Source of the DNA: Odoribacter sp. Z80
GTDB taxonomy: Bacteria; Bacteroidota; Bacteroidia; Bacteroidales; Marinifilaceae
Length of the DNA: 64,000 bases
Direction of reading: 5' to 3'
NCBI RefSeq assembly: GCF_009935865.1
Contig: NZ_QWEL01000007.1
Location: 1 to 64,000 of the forward strand
The notes beneath the pieces were generated by a model. That model ran no database searches, was not told the DNA's origin, and saw only the letters and a program-made list of their open reading frames with translations. Below, in pieces: positions 37,036 to 45,110 of this stretch; position 1 is the stretch's first letter; each line of letters starts with the position of its first letter. The position numbers were made by a program, and so were the translations under genes.

Positions 37036-38406
37036 ATGCAACAATTTGAATTAACTCATGAATTTCTCAGTCAACTGGAAGAGTTGATTGATACCGGAAA
37101 TAAAACCGAAGTCACCCATCTCGTTGCCGACTTACATCCCGCCGACATTGCAGAAATTCTGGAAGAACTGAACAACGAAAGGGCACAATTTGTCTTTTTG
37201 CTCCTGGAAAATGAAAAAGCCAGTGACGTACTGGCCGAAATTGATGAAGAGGAACGGGTACATTTCCTTGAATCTTTTCCGGCAGAAACCATTGCCCGAA
37301 GATTTATCGACAATATGGACTCGGACGATGCTGCCGACCTGGTTGCCAGCATGCCCAATGAACAGCAACACGAAATCCTGTCTCACATGGAAGACCTGGA
37401 GCAGGCAGGCGATATCGTCGATTTGCTGCATTACGACGAAGATACTGCCGGAGGTCTGATGGCCAAAGAGTTAGTCATGGTCAACGAAAACTGGACAGTC
37501 CTTACCTGCCTGCGGGAAGTCAGCCGCCAGGCTGAAAATCTGGATGAAATCTACAACATCTATGTAGTGGACGACGACAACAAGTTAAAAGGAAGGCTGT
37601 CTTTAAAGAAGATGATTACTGCTCCGACCTCTGCTAAAATCATAAACCTTTATTATCCGGATATCATCTCAGTAAAAACCGATGAACCGGCAGAATCGGT
37701 TGCCCATATCATGCAAAAATACGATTTGGTCGCCGTACCCGTTATCGACCAGGTAGGACGCCTGGCCGGACGTATTACCATCGACGATGTGGTCGATTTT
37801 ATCAAAGACGAAGCAGACAAAGATTATCAGATGATGTCCGGTATTTCTCAGGACGTCGAATCTTCAGACAGCATCTGGGCACAAACCAAAGCCCGGCTTC
37901 CGTGGCTGATCATTGCCTTGTTCGGAGGTATGGTTTCCGCTTGGATGATTTCCCAATATGAAGCGGAAATAGCTCTTTTCCCTGTTACAGCCATGTTTAT
38001 CCCCGTCATCACCGCTATGGGAGGAAACGTTGGAATACAGTCTTCAGCAATTGTGGTAAAGGGACTTGCCTCCAATTCCCTCAGTCTCAAAAACGGTTTT
38101 AGCAATATCATGAAAGATTTGGGGGGAGCCCTCATTAATGCAACCATTTGTTCTTCCATCATTTTTCTGCTGACCTTAGCTTTCGGCATGCCCACCATGG
38201 CAATGCCGGTCACCGTAACCATAGCTCTCTTTGTTGTGATTATTTTTGCCTCCATTTTCGGTACCGCTTTCCCGTTACTATTAAACAAAATGAACATCGA
38301 CCCGGCTTTAGCCACCGGCCCCTTCATCACGTTAACCAACGACATCATCGGTTTAAACATTTATCTGTTTACCGGACGATTTGTACTGGGAAGTCTGGGC
38401 ATGTAA
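37036..38406 (+). CDS. mgtE: Magnesium transporter MgtE
   Basis: A 456-residue protein. It has the acidic cytoplasmic N domain (HPADIAEILEEL), two CBS domains at about residues 135-260 (DTAGGLMAKELVMV; PVIDQVGRLAGRITIDDVV) and five C-terminal membrane helices with the pore signature PVITAMGGNVGIQSSAI. Magnesium binding to the N and CBS domains closes the channel in known members. Gene order rsmA-mgtE is common in Bacteroidota. Confidence 0.96.
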   Translation: MQQFELTHEFLSQLEELIDTGNKTEVTHLVADLHPADIAEILEELNNERAQFVFLLLENEKASDVLAEIDEEERVHFLESFPAETIARRFIDNMDSDDAADLVASMPNEQQHEILSHMEDLEQAGDIVDLLHYDEDTAGGLMAKELVMVNENWTVLTCLREVSRQAENLDEIYNIYVVDDDNKLKGRLSLKKMITAPTSAKIINLYYPDIISVKTDEPAESVAHIMQKYDLVAVPVIDQVGRLAGRITIDDVVDFIKDEADKDYQMMSGISQDVESSDSIWAQTKARLPWLIIALFGGMVSAWMISQYEAEIALFPVTAMFIPVITAMGGNVGIQSSAIVVKGLASNSLSLKNGFSNIMKDLGGALINATICSSIIFLLTLAFGMPTMAMPVTVTIALFVVIIFASIFGTAFPLLLNKMNIDPALATGPFITLTNDIIGLNIYLFTGRFVLGSLGM

Positions 38407-38412
38407 CCGATG

Positions 38413-38444
38413 TGCATAATTATTTCCCCCTTTTGCATAATTAT
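38413..38444 (+). promoter_or_regulatory. Paired 21-bp-spaced repeats upstream of arginine deiminase
   Basis: TGCATAATTAT occurs at 38413-38423 and again at 38434-38444, exactly 21 bases apart, and ATAATTAT in each copy is palindromic. ARG boxes bound by ArgR in other bacteria are AT-rich half-palindromes set 21 bases centre to centre. Placement before an arginine-catabolic gene makes an ArgR operator the best guess; this is inference. Confidence 0.45.
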
Positions 38445-38480
38445 AAGATGTAATTAAAAGGTTACTAATATTTTAAGTGT

Positions 38481-38488
38481 TATTTTTG
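38481..38488 (+). promoter_or_regulatory. -7 element of the arginine deiminase gene
   Basis: TATTTTTG matches TAnnTTTG. It is 40 bases before the ATG at 38528 and 37 bases after the second TGCATAATTAT repeat. GTTAC (38461) and GTAAC (38488) flank the -33/-7 region as an inverted pair. No clear TTTG at -33. Confidence 0.45.
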
Positions 38489-38527
38489 TAACGGTAATCG
38501 AAACAAAAACAGAGCTAAATCTTATAT

Positions 38528-39811
38528 ATGAATCCAATTGTAGAAGTAAATGTCCAGTCGGAAATCGGAAAACTGAACGGAGTCATCATCCATACTCCCG
38601 GTGAAGAAGTAGAAAACATGACTCCCGAAAATGCAGAAAGAGCCCTATATAGTGATATTATCAATCTATCCATTGCACGGGAAGAATACAAGCAGATTTC
38701 AGGAGTCCTGTCGAAACTGACCCGAACCTATGAAGTGAAAGATTTACTATGCAATATTCTCCGGGATGAAAACACCAAAGCCGAAGTATTGAACCGGATT
38801 GAAAAAATAGAACCGTTCATCGGCGAGGAGTCTCCCAAAGGAAGTCTGAAGGAACAACTAAAGGGCGAAAGTGCAGAAAATCTTTCCCGCCTGCTCATAG
38901 AAGGAGTAGAAATGGTCAAAGACAATCTGACAAAATTTCTGAGTAAAGACTGGTATGCATTGCGCCCCATGCATAATTTCTTTTTTACCCGGGATGCTTC
39001 AATGAGTATGTACAATGAAGTATTAATCGGACGTATGGCTAACTCCATCCGGGACCGGGAATCAGTCATCATGCAATCTATTTTTGACTTCACTCCCGAA
39101 TTCAAAACACATACCCTGACCATTCCTCCGATACCGGGATCCAACCAGCGCACCCGCACAATCGAAGGCGGTGATGTTTTAATTGCACGCGAAGACATAT
39201 TGGTCATCGGCAACGGAGCACGCACCAGCACCCAGGCCATTGATATGCTGATTTCCGAGTTTATGCAACGCAAGAGCGATAAAACCCAACACCTCATTAT
39301 CCAGCAATTGCCCACGACACCGGAATCCTTTATCCACCTGGATATGGTATTTACTCTCCTGGACCGGGATAAATGTATGGTGTTCGAACCACTAATCCTG
39401 AATCCGGGCAATTATCAAACAGTGCACATCAAAATCCAGAATGGCAAACTTCAGAGTATACGTTCAGAAAAGAATCTGCTCAGTGCCCTCAAAAAGCTGG
39501 GTATGGATCTGGAACCGGTACTTTGCGGAGGCAGCGACGACTGGAATCAGGAACGCGAACAATGGCATAGCGGAGCCAATTTCTTTGCCGTAGGTCCAGG
39601 GCAGGTTTTAGGGTACGCCCGCAACAACTACACCATCGAAGCAATGAACAACGCCGGATTTGAAATCATCCGCGCCAATGATTTCATCACCGGTAAAATA
39701 ACACCGAACGACCATAGCAAATACGTGATTACTATTGACGGTTCCGAATTGCCCCGGGGCGGTGGCGGTGCCCGTTGTATGACCATGCCTGTCAATCGGA
39801 GCAACTTATAA
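38528..39811 (+). CDS. arcA: Arginine deiminase
   Basis: A 427-residue guanidino-modifying enzyme that hydrolyses arginine to citrulline and ammonia. Visible landmarks are the N-terminal IGKLNGVIIHTPGEEVENMTPEN, the active-site acid/His loop FTRDASMSM, I-E-G-G-D-V, and the catalytic cysteine C417 in GGGGARCMTMP. Length fits the family (about 410-430). No arcB or arcC is adjacent; menA follows two bases later instead, so this is not a classic arc operon. Citrulline may feed biosynthesis or a carbamoyltransferase elsewhere. Confidence 0.93.
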   Translation: MNPIVEVNVQSEIGKLNGVIIHTPGEEVENMTPENAERALYSDIINLSIAREEYKQISGVLSKLTRTYEVKDLLCNILRDENTKAEVLNRIEKIEPFIGEESPKGSLKEQLKGESAENLSRLLIEGVEMVKDNLTKFLSKDWYALRPMHNFFFTRDASMSMYNEVLIGRMANSIRDRESVIMQSIFDFTPEFKTHTLTIPPIPGSNQRTRTIEGGDVLIAREDILVIGNGARTSTQAIDMLISEFMQRKSDKTQHLIIQQLPTTPESFIHLDMVFTLLDRDKCMVFEPLILNPGNYQTVHIKIQNGKLQSIRSEKNLLSALKKLGMDLEPVLCGGSDDWNQEREQWHSGANFFAVGPGQVLGYARNNYTIEAMNNAGFEIIRANDFITGKITPNDHSKYVITIDGSELPRGGGGARCMTMPVNRSNL

Positions 39812-39813
39812 AT

Positions 39814-40713
39814 ATGGATAAAATCAGACACTACATAGCGAGTTTCAGGCTACGTACTCTTCCTTTATCCTTATCCGGAATTTTGCTGGGATCTTTATTG
39901 GCCCTAAGCAACGGATATTTTCAGACACTGCCTTTTATTCTGGCCGTCACAACAACTCTCTGCCTGCAAATTCTTTCCAACCTGGCCAATGAATGGGGTG
40001 ACCTGCAAAAAGGTACCGACAACAATGAAAGACTGGGCCCCATACGCAGTATACAATCAGGCGCATTACCCCTGAAAGAGTTTAAACGTACGATTATTGT
40101 ATTTATCTGTTTATCTGCTATTTCGGGAACAGCCCTTGTATACACAGCATTCTCCGGCTTATTCACCAGGGACAGTCTGCTCATGCTCCTGTTGGGAGCA
40201 GCTTCTATCATAGCAGCCATTAAATATACGGTAGGAAAAGGAGCCTACGGTTATCACGGCTTGGGAGATTTGTTTGTATTTCTGTTTTTCGGACTGTTAA
40301 GTGTCACCGGTTCCTGGTTTTTAATGACCCGGCAAATCACGGCCGCCTTATTTCTCCCGGCAGCCGCCATAGGATTCCTTTCCATGGGAGTCTTAAACTT
40401 AAACAATATGCGGGACATAGAAAACGACACCAAATGCGGAAAACATACTATTCCAGTGCTTATCGGAATTACCAGGGCAAAGATTTATCATTACACACTC
40501 GTATGCAGTGCTTTTGTGTGCATGACTATTTATGCTTCACAATATAGCCGGACCTGTTACGGCTTTATCTTTTTGTTTACTTTACCCTTGTTTGTCATCC
40601 ACCTGGGAAAAGTCTGCCGAAATCAAGGGCAAATGTTGGATTCCCAGTTAAAGACACTCTCCCTGTCTACCCTTGTATTTGCAATTCTTTCAGGCCTCGG
40701 TGCACAATTTTAA
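39814..40713 (+). CDS. menA: 1,4-dihydroxy-2-naphthoate polyprenyltransferase
   Basis: A 299-residue UbiA-superfamily membrane enzyme with about eight to nine helices. It attaches the polyprenyl chain in menaquinone synthesis. The first aspartate-rich motif reads NLANEWGDLQKGTD and the second NMRDIENDTKCGKHT. The ATG at 39814 (MDKIRHY) is two bases after the arginine deiminase stop. The enzyme for the next menaquinone step is encoded convergently 11 bases downstream. Confidence 0.94.
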   Translation: MDKIRHYIASFRLRTLPLSLSGILLGSLLALSNGYFQTLPFILAVTTTLCLQILSNLANEWGDLQKGTDNNERLGPIRSIQSGALPLKEFKRTIIVFICLSAISGTALVYTAFSGLFTRDSLLMLLLGAASIIAAIKYTVGKGAYGYHGLGDLFVFLFFGLLSVTGSWFLMTRQITAALFLPAAAIGFLSMGVLNLNNMRDIENDTKCGKHTIPVLIGITRAKIYHYTLVCSAFVCMTIYASQYSRTCYGFIFLFTLPLFVIHLGKVCRNQGQMLDSQLKTLSLSTLVFAILSGLGAQF

Positions 40714-40724
40714 AACAACCGGGA

Positions 40725-41417
40725 TTATTTTTCACCGACATAAATACTGGCTATTCCACCACTCAGTTTCCGGCGAAATGTATTCCTGAAACCGCATTTT
40801 TCCATAATATCCAGAAAAACCTGCCCCTGCGGAAATTTCATGACAGACTCCGGCAAATAAGAATAAGCCCCCCGGTTACCGGAAAGCCAACCTCCAATGA
40901 CCGGTAATATGCGACGAAAATAAAATTGATACAATTGCTTCATCGGAAAATGTTCCGGCATAGAAAACTCCAGGATAATCACCTTACCTCCGGAACGAAG
41001 CACCCTTTGCATTTCTCTCAGCCCTGCCTCCAAATGTTCAAAATTCCGCACCCCGAAAGCCACTGTCACCACATCAAATTCCCCGGTTGCAAATTCCATT
41101 TGTTCACTATCCCCGATTCTCAAGTCGACATTCGCTTCCAGCCCCAGTTCTCTTACCTTTTTACGCCCAATTTCTACCATATTGGCAGAAATATCAATAC
41201 CTGTCACCCGCCCGACTCCCATCCGACAAGCGGCAATTGAAAAATCACCAGTTCCGCATGCTACATCCAGCAAACAGTTTTTTTCCCTCTCCCCGATATA
41301 TTTCATTGCCTGCCGCCTCCATCTTTTATCTATATTCATGGATAAAAGATGATTCAGCAAATCGTATTTTGGTGCTATATCATTAAAAATACCCCGAACA
41401 ATTTCTTTTTTTGCCAT
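40725..41417 (-). CDS. menG: Demethylmenaquinone methyltransferase (MenG/UbiE)
   Basis: A 230-residue SAM methyltransferase that does the last step of menaquinone synthesis. Family blocks: IFNDIAPKYDLLNHLLSMNIDKRWRR, SAM motif LLDVACGTGDFS, the middle VAFGVRNFEHLEAGLREMQRVLRSGG and the C-terminal FPQGQVFLDIMEKCGF. The ATG at 41417 is the family-typical start. It converges on menA, so the two last menaquinone genes share an end point but not a transcript. Confidence 0.95.
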   Translation of the reverse strand: MAKKEIVRGIFNDIAPKYDLLNHLLSMNIDKRWRRQAMKYIGEREKNCLLDVACGTGDFSIAACRMGVGRVTGIDISANMVEIGRKKVRELGLEANVDLRIGDSEQMEFATGEFDVVTVAFGVRNFEHLEAGLREMQRVLRSGGKVIILEFSMPEHFPMKQLYQFYFRRILPVIGGWLSGNRGAYSYLPESVMKFPQGQVFLDIMEKCGFRNTFRRKLSGGIASIYVGEK

Positions 41418-41441
41418 AATAAGACGGTTACAAAGAAAAGA

Positions 41442-41479
41442 CAAAAAAATAAGAACCAAGGGATTATCCCTCAGTTCTT
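41442..41479 (-). terminator. Rho-independent terminator of DUF3276 gene
   Basis: AAGAAC-CA-AGGGA pairs with TCCCT-CA-GTTCTT around a three-base loop (41451-41479). On the minus strand ATTTTTTTGT follows. It lies 23 bases after the DUF3276 stop codon and 25 bases before menG, so menG must have its own promoter or depend on readthrough. Confidence 0.8.
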
Positions 41480-41501
41480 CCTTTCCGGTTTCCGATTCTC
41501 C

Positions 41502-41801
41502 TTACTCCGGCAATTTTCCTTCCAGAGCATTCTTTACTACTTCCACAGCATCATCAAGTCCTTCAGCAAATTTTTCAAAATCTTCCTTGTACAAGAATAT
41601 TTTATGCTTCTCATAACTTGAGTTGCCGTCCTTATCAAACTTTTTCTTACTTTCAGTAATCGTTAAATAATAATCATTATTCCGCGTAGCCTTTACATCA
41701 AAGAAATAAGTTCTTTTTCCGGCTTTTACTGCTTTTGAATAAACTTCTTCCCGGTCTTCACTCATTTCAAATCCCTCGTTTTTTCCGTATTCTTCCATCA
41801 T
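41502..41801 (-). CDS. PUR-alpha-like nucleic-acid-binding protein (DUF3276), copy 1
   Basis: A 99-residue protein of the PUR/DUF3276 family, which binds single-stranded DNA and RNA through a beta-sheet/helix fold. The core block KRTYFFDVKATRNNDYYL and the second KIFLYKEDFEKFAEGL are diagnostic. Known relatives include bacterial BpuR. About three quarters of residues are shared with the copy at 53397-53726. It has its own terminator and appears monocistronic. A start one codon later (41798) is equally possible. Confidence 0.9.
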   Translation of the reverse strand: MMEEYGKNEGFEMSEDREEVYSKAVKAGKRTYFFDVKATRNNDYYLTITESKKKFDKDGNSSYEKHKIFLYKEDFEKFAEGLDDAVEVVKNALEGKLPE

Positions 41802-42020
41802 CTTAGTTTTTTATATAAAATGTTTACTGATTCCTTACTTTACCACATCTCTCTTTTTAAAACAGGAACACCACCTGTTTCCTTTTCCGTTTGGAGTTTC
41901 AAATGTAGAAAAATCCTAAGAATATAAGCTATAATTTAAGTTTTTTTTTCATTACTCTCTCTCCAGATAAAAAATAATATATCTTATCTTTGCTTTAAAC
42001 AAAGTTTTATACACAATATC

Positions 42021-42227
42021 ATGCTACTGCCAGTATTTATTTTAGTCGTTATTTTTCTTGGTCTCTGCTTAATCGGTCTAAGCATCAGCATCCTTCTGAA
42101 AAAAAACGGAAAATTTCCCAACACCCATATCGGAAAAAGCAAAGCCATGAAAGACAGAGGAATCCATTGTGCCAATACAACAGACCAACTGGAACGCCAG
42201 AATTACAAGCCCATAGATCTCGACTGA
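42021..42227 (+). CDS. Small conserved single-pass membrane protein
   Basis: A 68-residue protein: one N-terminal membrane helix (about residues 2-26), then KKNGKFPNTHIGKSKAMKDRGIHC and a hydrophilic tail. The K-K-N-G-x-F-x-x-T-H-x-G ... C pattern looks conserved in small Bacteroidota proteins I have seen as hypothetical membrane proteins; no function is known. The TATCTTTG at 41985-41992 is a fitting -7 element 28 bases upstream of the ATG. Codon use and the amphipathic order support a real gene despite its size. Confidence 0.7.
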   Translation: MLLPVFILVVIFLGLCLIGLSISILLKKNGKFPNTHIGKSKAMKDRGIHCANTTDQLERQNYKPIDLD

Positions 42228-42234
42228 ATTTATT

Positions 42235-43065
42235 TCAGGATATCACCCACCCCCGGATGTGCAATATATCCAATTTACACTTTTGATCGCCGGGATTCCC
42301 TTCCAGCATGATTCCTGCCCTCAATGCACCACGCACCTGGTGCAAGCCGGCAAAACAAATGTTCAGTTCCTGAGCCTGCAACTCATTATACCCGATATCC
42401 AGACAATACAACTTTTTGCACATCGAGAAATTGAGTTCCTTTAAATGATTACAGGAACAATACAAATAAGCCAACTGACTTACGGGAGACAACTTCAAAG
42501 AGTACAAGGCATTCCGGCTGCAATCCAACCAATGTAAACAATTATTTTTTTCGAGATTCAACTCTTCCAGGTGATTCCCCGAACAATCCAATGTCACCAA
42601 TTCCGGTAACTGATCCAGCGACAACTCGCGCAACTGGTTCTGACTACATCGTAAATGTTCCAACCAAATACAATTCTCAAAAACAATCTCTTTGAGGTGT
42701 ATTTTCGACAAATCTAAAGCATGAATAGCAGCACCGACTATTTTTAACGTATAATAACCCGGTTGCTCATAATAATGTTCAAACTGCGTTCCCGATTCTC
42801 CATCCCCCCAATCTATAATGAAAGCATCAGCAAAAATACCCAGACATATTTCCGTTTCTTTCTTAATTTCCAACTTCAATCGGACGGCACTTAATAAATC
42901 ACCGCTTTTTATCTTTACAGAACGACGTCCAAACATTATAGGGAAAGTATTCATAGGCATTAAATTATAGACCTCTCCCCCAAAAAATAAACGTGGGCCG
43001 GTCCAATCAGTAACCGGTACCGCCGAGCACCTATGAACATAAATTGAACGGCCAACGTATACCAC
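42235..43065 (-). CDS. PKD-like plus leucine-rich-repeat protein without signal peptide
   Basis: A protein of up to 276 residues. About residues 80-112 resemble a PKD-like strand pair (IIDWGDGESG ... Y-x-x-P-G-Y-Y-T-L-K-I). From about 125 to 240 there are at least five repeats of roughly 21 residues with consensus L-x-x-L-x-C-S-x-N-x-L-x-x-L-x-L, the cysteine-ladder type found in Bacteroidota LRR proteins. No signal peptide or membrane helix is seen, which is unusual as most such proteins are secreted. The start could also be the ATG of MPMNTF or MNTF around residues 36-38. It converges on the small membrane-protein gene. Confidence 0.7.
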   Translation of the reverse strand: MVYVGRSIYVHRCSAVPVTDWTGPRLFFGGEVYNLMPMNTFPIMFGRRSVKIKSGDLLSAVRLKLEIKKETEICLGIFADAFIIDWGDGESGTQFEHYYEQPGYYTLKIVGAAIHALDLSKIHLKEIVFENCIWLEHLRCSQNQLRELSLDQLPELVTLDCSGNHLEELNLEKNNCLHWLDCSRNALYSLKLSPVSQLAYLYCSCNHLKELNFSMCKKLYCLDIGYNELQAQELNICFAGLHQVRGALRAGIMLEGNPGDQKCKLDILHIRGWVIS

Positions 43066-43177
43066 GTGTGCATTTCAATTTTACTGTTCATATTCAAAAT
43101 TCGGCGGTTTGGTTACTGTAAAATTAAAATCACGAAATCATATATTTAGAATGCAGCTCTCTGCTTTCCTTCTTCCG

Positions 43178-43240
43178 CAAAAATAAACATTATTCCCCAA
43201 ATAAATGTTTATTCGAATTATTATTTACTTGTAAACAATA
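43178..43240 (-). terminator. Two hairpins downstream of luxS
   Basis: On the minus strand after the luxS stop there is first a 13-bp stem with one mismatch (AATTATTATTTAC/GTAAACAATAATT, about 43215-43242), then a 10-bp perfect stem (AATAAACATT 43182-43191 with AATGTTTATT 43204-43213) followed by TTTTTGCGG. The second is a plausible intrinsic terminator for the MBL-mtnN-luxS unit. The remaining 43066-43177 stretch shows nothing else. Confidence 0.5.
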
Positions 43241-43241
43241 A

Positions 43242-43724
43242 TTAATCTGTTGGATAAATTAAATTTTTTTCTTGTATCACTTCCAATACCTCTTTCAGAT
43301 ATTTATCTGCCTCATACTTTGCCATAGGCAAATTATGTAACAAATAATTTCCGCAATCCCTGGCCAAAGCTCCAGGCACGTCTCCTTCAAAATCCCGGAT
43401 AAAACGGAAAGTTTCTTTCATCAATTCAACAATATCTTTCGCTTCCAGATCCCCTTTCATGAGAAAATAGTTTCCCGTGCAACACCCCATAGGCCCCCAG
43501 AAAACAATCTGTTCTCCGTAAACAGGATGATTTCTCAGATAAGTAGCAGCCAAATGTTCTATGGTATGCAACTCCCCGTACCCTAAAGCCGGTTCCCGGT
43601 TAGGCTCCTTCATCCGGATATCAAAAGTAGTAACTACCTGATCTCCGAGGTAATCTTTCCTCGAAACATAAATTCCACGCAATAAGCGTAAATGATTAAT
43701 ACTAAAACTCGGTATTTTTTTCAT
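43242..43724 (-). CDS. luxS: S-ribosylhomocysteine lyase LuxS
   Basis: A 160-residue iron/zinc enzyme that splits S-ribosylhomocysteine to homocysteine and the autoinducer-2 precursor. The metal ligands are in H-T-I-E-H (H53, H57) and C124 (ARDCGNYL), and the catalytic cysteine lies in GPMGCCTGNY (C81/C82). Its ATG overlaps the stop of mtnN by four bases, so substrate production and use are translationally coupled. Confidence 0.96.
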   Translation of the reverse strand: MKKIPSFSINHLRLLRGIYVSRKDYLGDQVVTTFDIRMKEPNREPALGYGELHTIEHLAATYLRNHPVYGEQIVFWGPMGCCTGNYFLMKGDLEAKDIVELMKETFRFIRDFEGDVPGALARDCGNYLLHNLPMAKYEADKYLKEVLEVIQEKNLIYPTD

Positions 43725-44410
43725 ATTTTTTCTATCATTTGTTTCAATACTTCAAAAGATTTTTCCGGTGCAATGGTCCAGAAGTTCTGATACTGCAAGG
43801 CATGGTTTTTCACAATCCCCGGCGTATCACTGATAATACGGCAACTCAGGAAAGGCACCCCGTAAATGTGACACACCTGTGCAATAGCCCCACTTTCCAT
43901 ATCAACGGCCAATCCCTCCGGGAAATCCCTTTTAATGCCCTCCAGAGCGCTACGCTCGGTAATAAAACGATCGCCACTGCAAATCAGTCCCTCCCATAAA
44001 GCCACATCCGTTTTGACATTCCGGACCGCCTGCAACAAATTTTCCGCTCCCGGATAACGGGAAGGCATACCCTGTACCTGCCCTATTTCATTACCCTCCC
44101 CACACCACACATCATGATAGGTAACCTCCCGGCCAACTACGATGTCCATCACCCGTAACTTTTCATCTATCCCACCGGCAACTCCCGTATTCAGAATACA
44201 TTCCGGCCTAAAGCGACCAATCATTTCCACAGCACCGACAGCAGCACAAACCTTCCCGATTCCCGCCTGCATCAATACCACTTCTTTAGAGCCGATTTTC
44301 CCTCTGACAAAACGACACGCTCCCGCTTTTTCTTCCTCTTCGGACTCAAACAGAGATTCCACCAACCGAAATTCAGAGCCCATAGCTACTATAATTCCTA
44401 TCTTGTCCAT
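43721..44410 (-). CDS. mtnN: 5'-methylthioadenosine/S-adenosylhomocysteine nucleosidase
   Basis: A 229-residue nucleosidase that removes adenine from SAH and MTA. Motifs: IGIIVAMGSEF at the start, NTGVAGGID, the glutamate in V-D-M-E-S-G-A-I-A and the catalytic aspartate in RIISDTPG. It makes S-ribosylhomocysteine for LuxS, whose gene overlaps its end. An MBL-fold hydrolase gene precedes it by 14 bases. Confidence 0.96.
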   Translation of the reverse strand: MDKIGIIVAMGSEFRLVESLFESEEEEKAGACRFVRGKIGSKEVVLMQAGIGKVCAAVGAVEMIGRFRPECILNTGVAGGIDEKLRVMDIVVGREVTYHDVWCGEGNEIGQVQGMPSRYPGAENLLQAVRNVKTDVALWEGLICSGDRFITERSALEGIKRDFPEGLAVDMESGAIAQVCHIYGVPFLSCRIISDTPGIVKNHALQYQNFWTIAPEKSFEVLKQMIEKI

Positions 44411-44424
44411 AAAAATATCTTCAA

Positions 44425-45063
44425 CTAATTAAAAAAAGGATTATGTTTTCTTTCCTCCCCAATAGAGGTCATCGGACCATGTCCCGGGATTACCCTCACC
44501 TCATCCGGCAATACAAACAACTTATTCCGGATTCCCTGCAACAGCTGTCGGGTATTGCCCCCCGGCAAATCAGTACGTCCGATACTTCCCGCAAATAACG
44601 AATCGCCGGTAAGCAATAAATGGTCTTTCTCACTATAAAAACACAAACCACCGGGAGAATGACCGGGAACAGCCAGTACCTGCAATTCAGAATTTCCAAA
44701 AACAATACGGTCACCCTCTTTCAGAAATTTCCCCGCAGCAGGCGGAGGGGTGATTCCTCTTACACCCAGCATAGCGGCATATTCCACCGCATGCTCTATA
44801 TAAAAATTATCTTCCTCTGCCACCTGGGCCTCCAATCCATACGCTTCTTTCATAAAGTTATTTCCAAAAATATGGTCTATATGCAAATGCGTATTTATTA
44901 AAGCAACAGGCTTTAATTTGCTTTGTACAAAAAAATCCCCCAATCTTTTTTCTTCCGCCCGTCCGAAGCAACCGCAGTCAACCACAATAGCCTCCCCGGT
45001 ATCATCAAACAAAACAACAGTATTCTCCTGCCAGGAATTATTTACAAAAATTTTATACTCCAT
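44425..45063 (-). CDS. MBL-fold metallo-hydrolase (glyoxalase II-like)
   Basis: A 212-residue metallo-beta-lactamase-fold protein with the metal motif H-L-H-I-D-H, then PGHSPGG, L-L-T-G-D-S-L-F and the late PGHGP. It resembles glyoxalase II-type thioester hydrolases of unknown substrate. The ATG at 45063 is chosen over an upstream non-ATG codon. A TATTTTTG -7 element (45088-45095, minus strand) lies 25 bases upstream, so it likely heads the mtnN-luxS operon. Confidence 0.88.
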   Translation of the reverse strand: MEYKIFVNNSWQENTVVLFDDTGEAIVVDCGCFGRAEEKRLGDFFVQSKLKPVALINTHLHIDHIFGNNFMKEAYGLEAQVAEEDNFYIEHAVEYAAMLGVRGITPPPAAGKFLKEGDRIVFGNSELQVLAVPGHSPGGLCFYSEKDHLLLTGDSLFAGSIGRTDLPGGNTRQLLQGIRNKLFVLPDEVRVIPGHGPMTSIGEERKHNPFFN

Positions 45064-45087
45064 ATCTATCAACAATTAATTGAAGTA

Positions 45088-45095
45088 CAAAAATA
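45088..45095 (-). promoter_or_regulatory. -7 element of the MBL-mtnN-luxS operon
   Basis: TATTTTTG on the minus strand fits TAnnTTTG and sits between the sprA stop codon and the MBL gene start. The matching -33 region would fall inside the last codons of sprA and is not well conserved. Confidence 0.4.
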
Positions 45096-45110
45096 ATAAA
45101 AATCCCTCTT

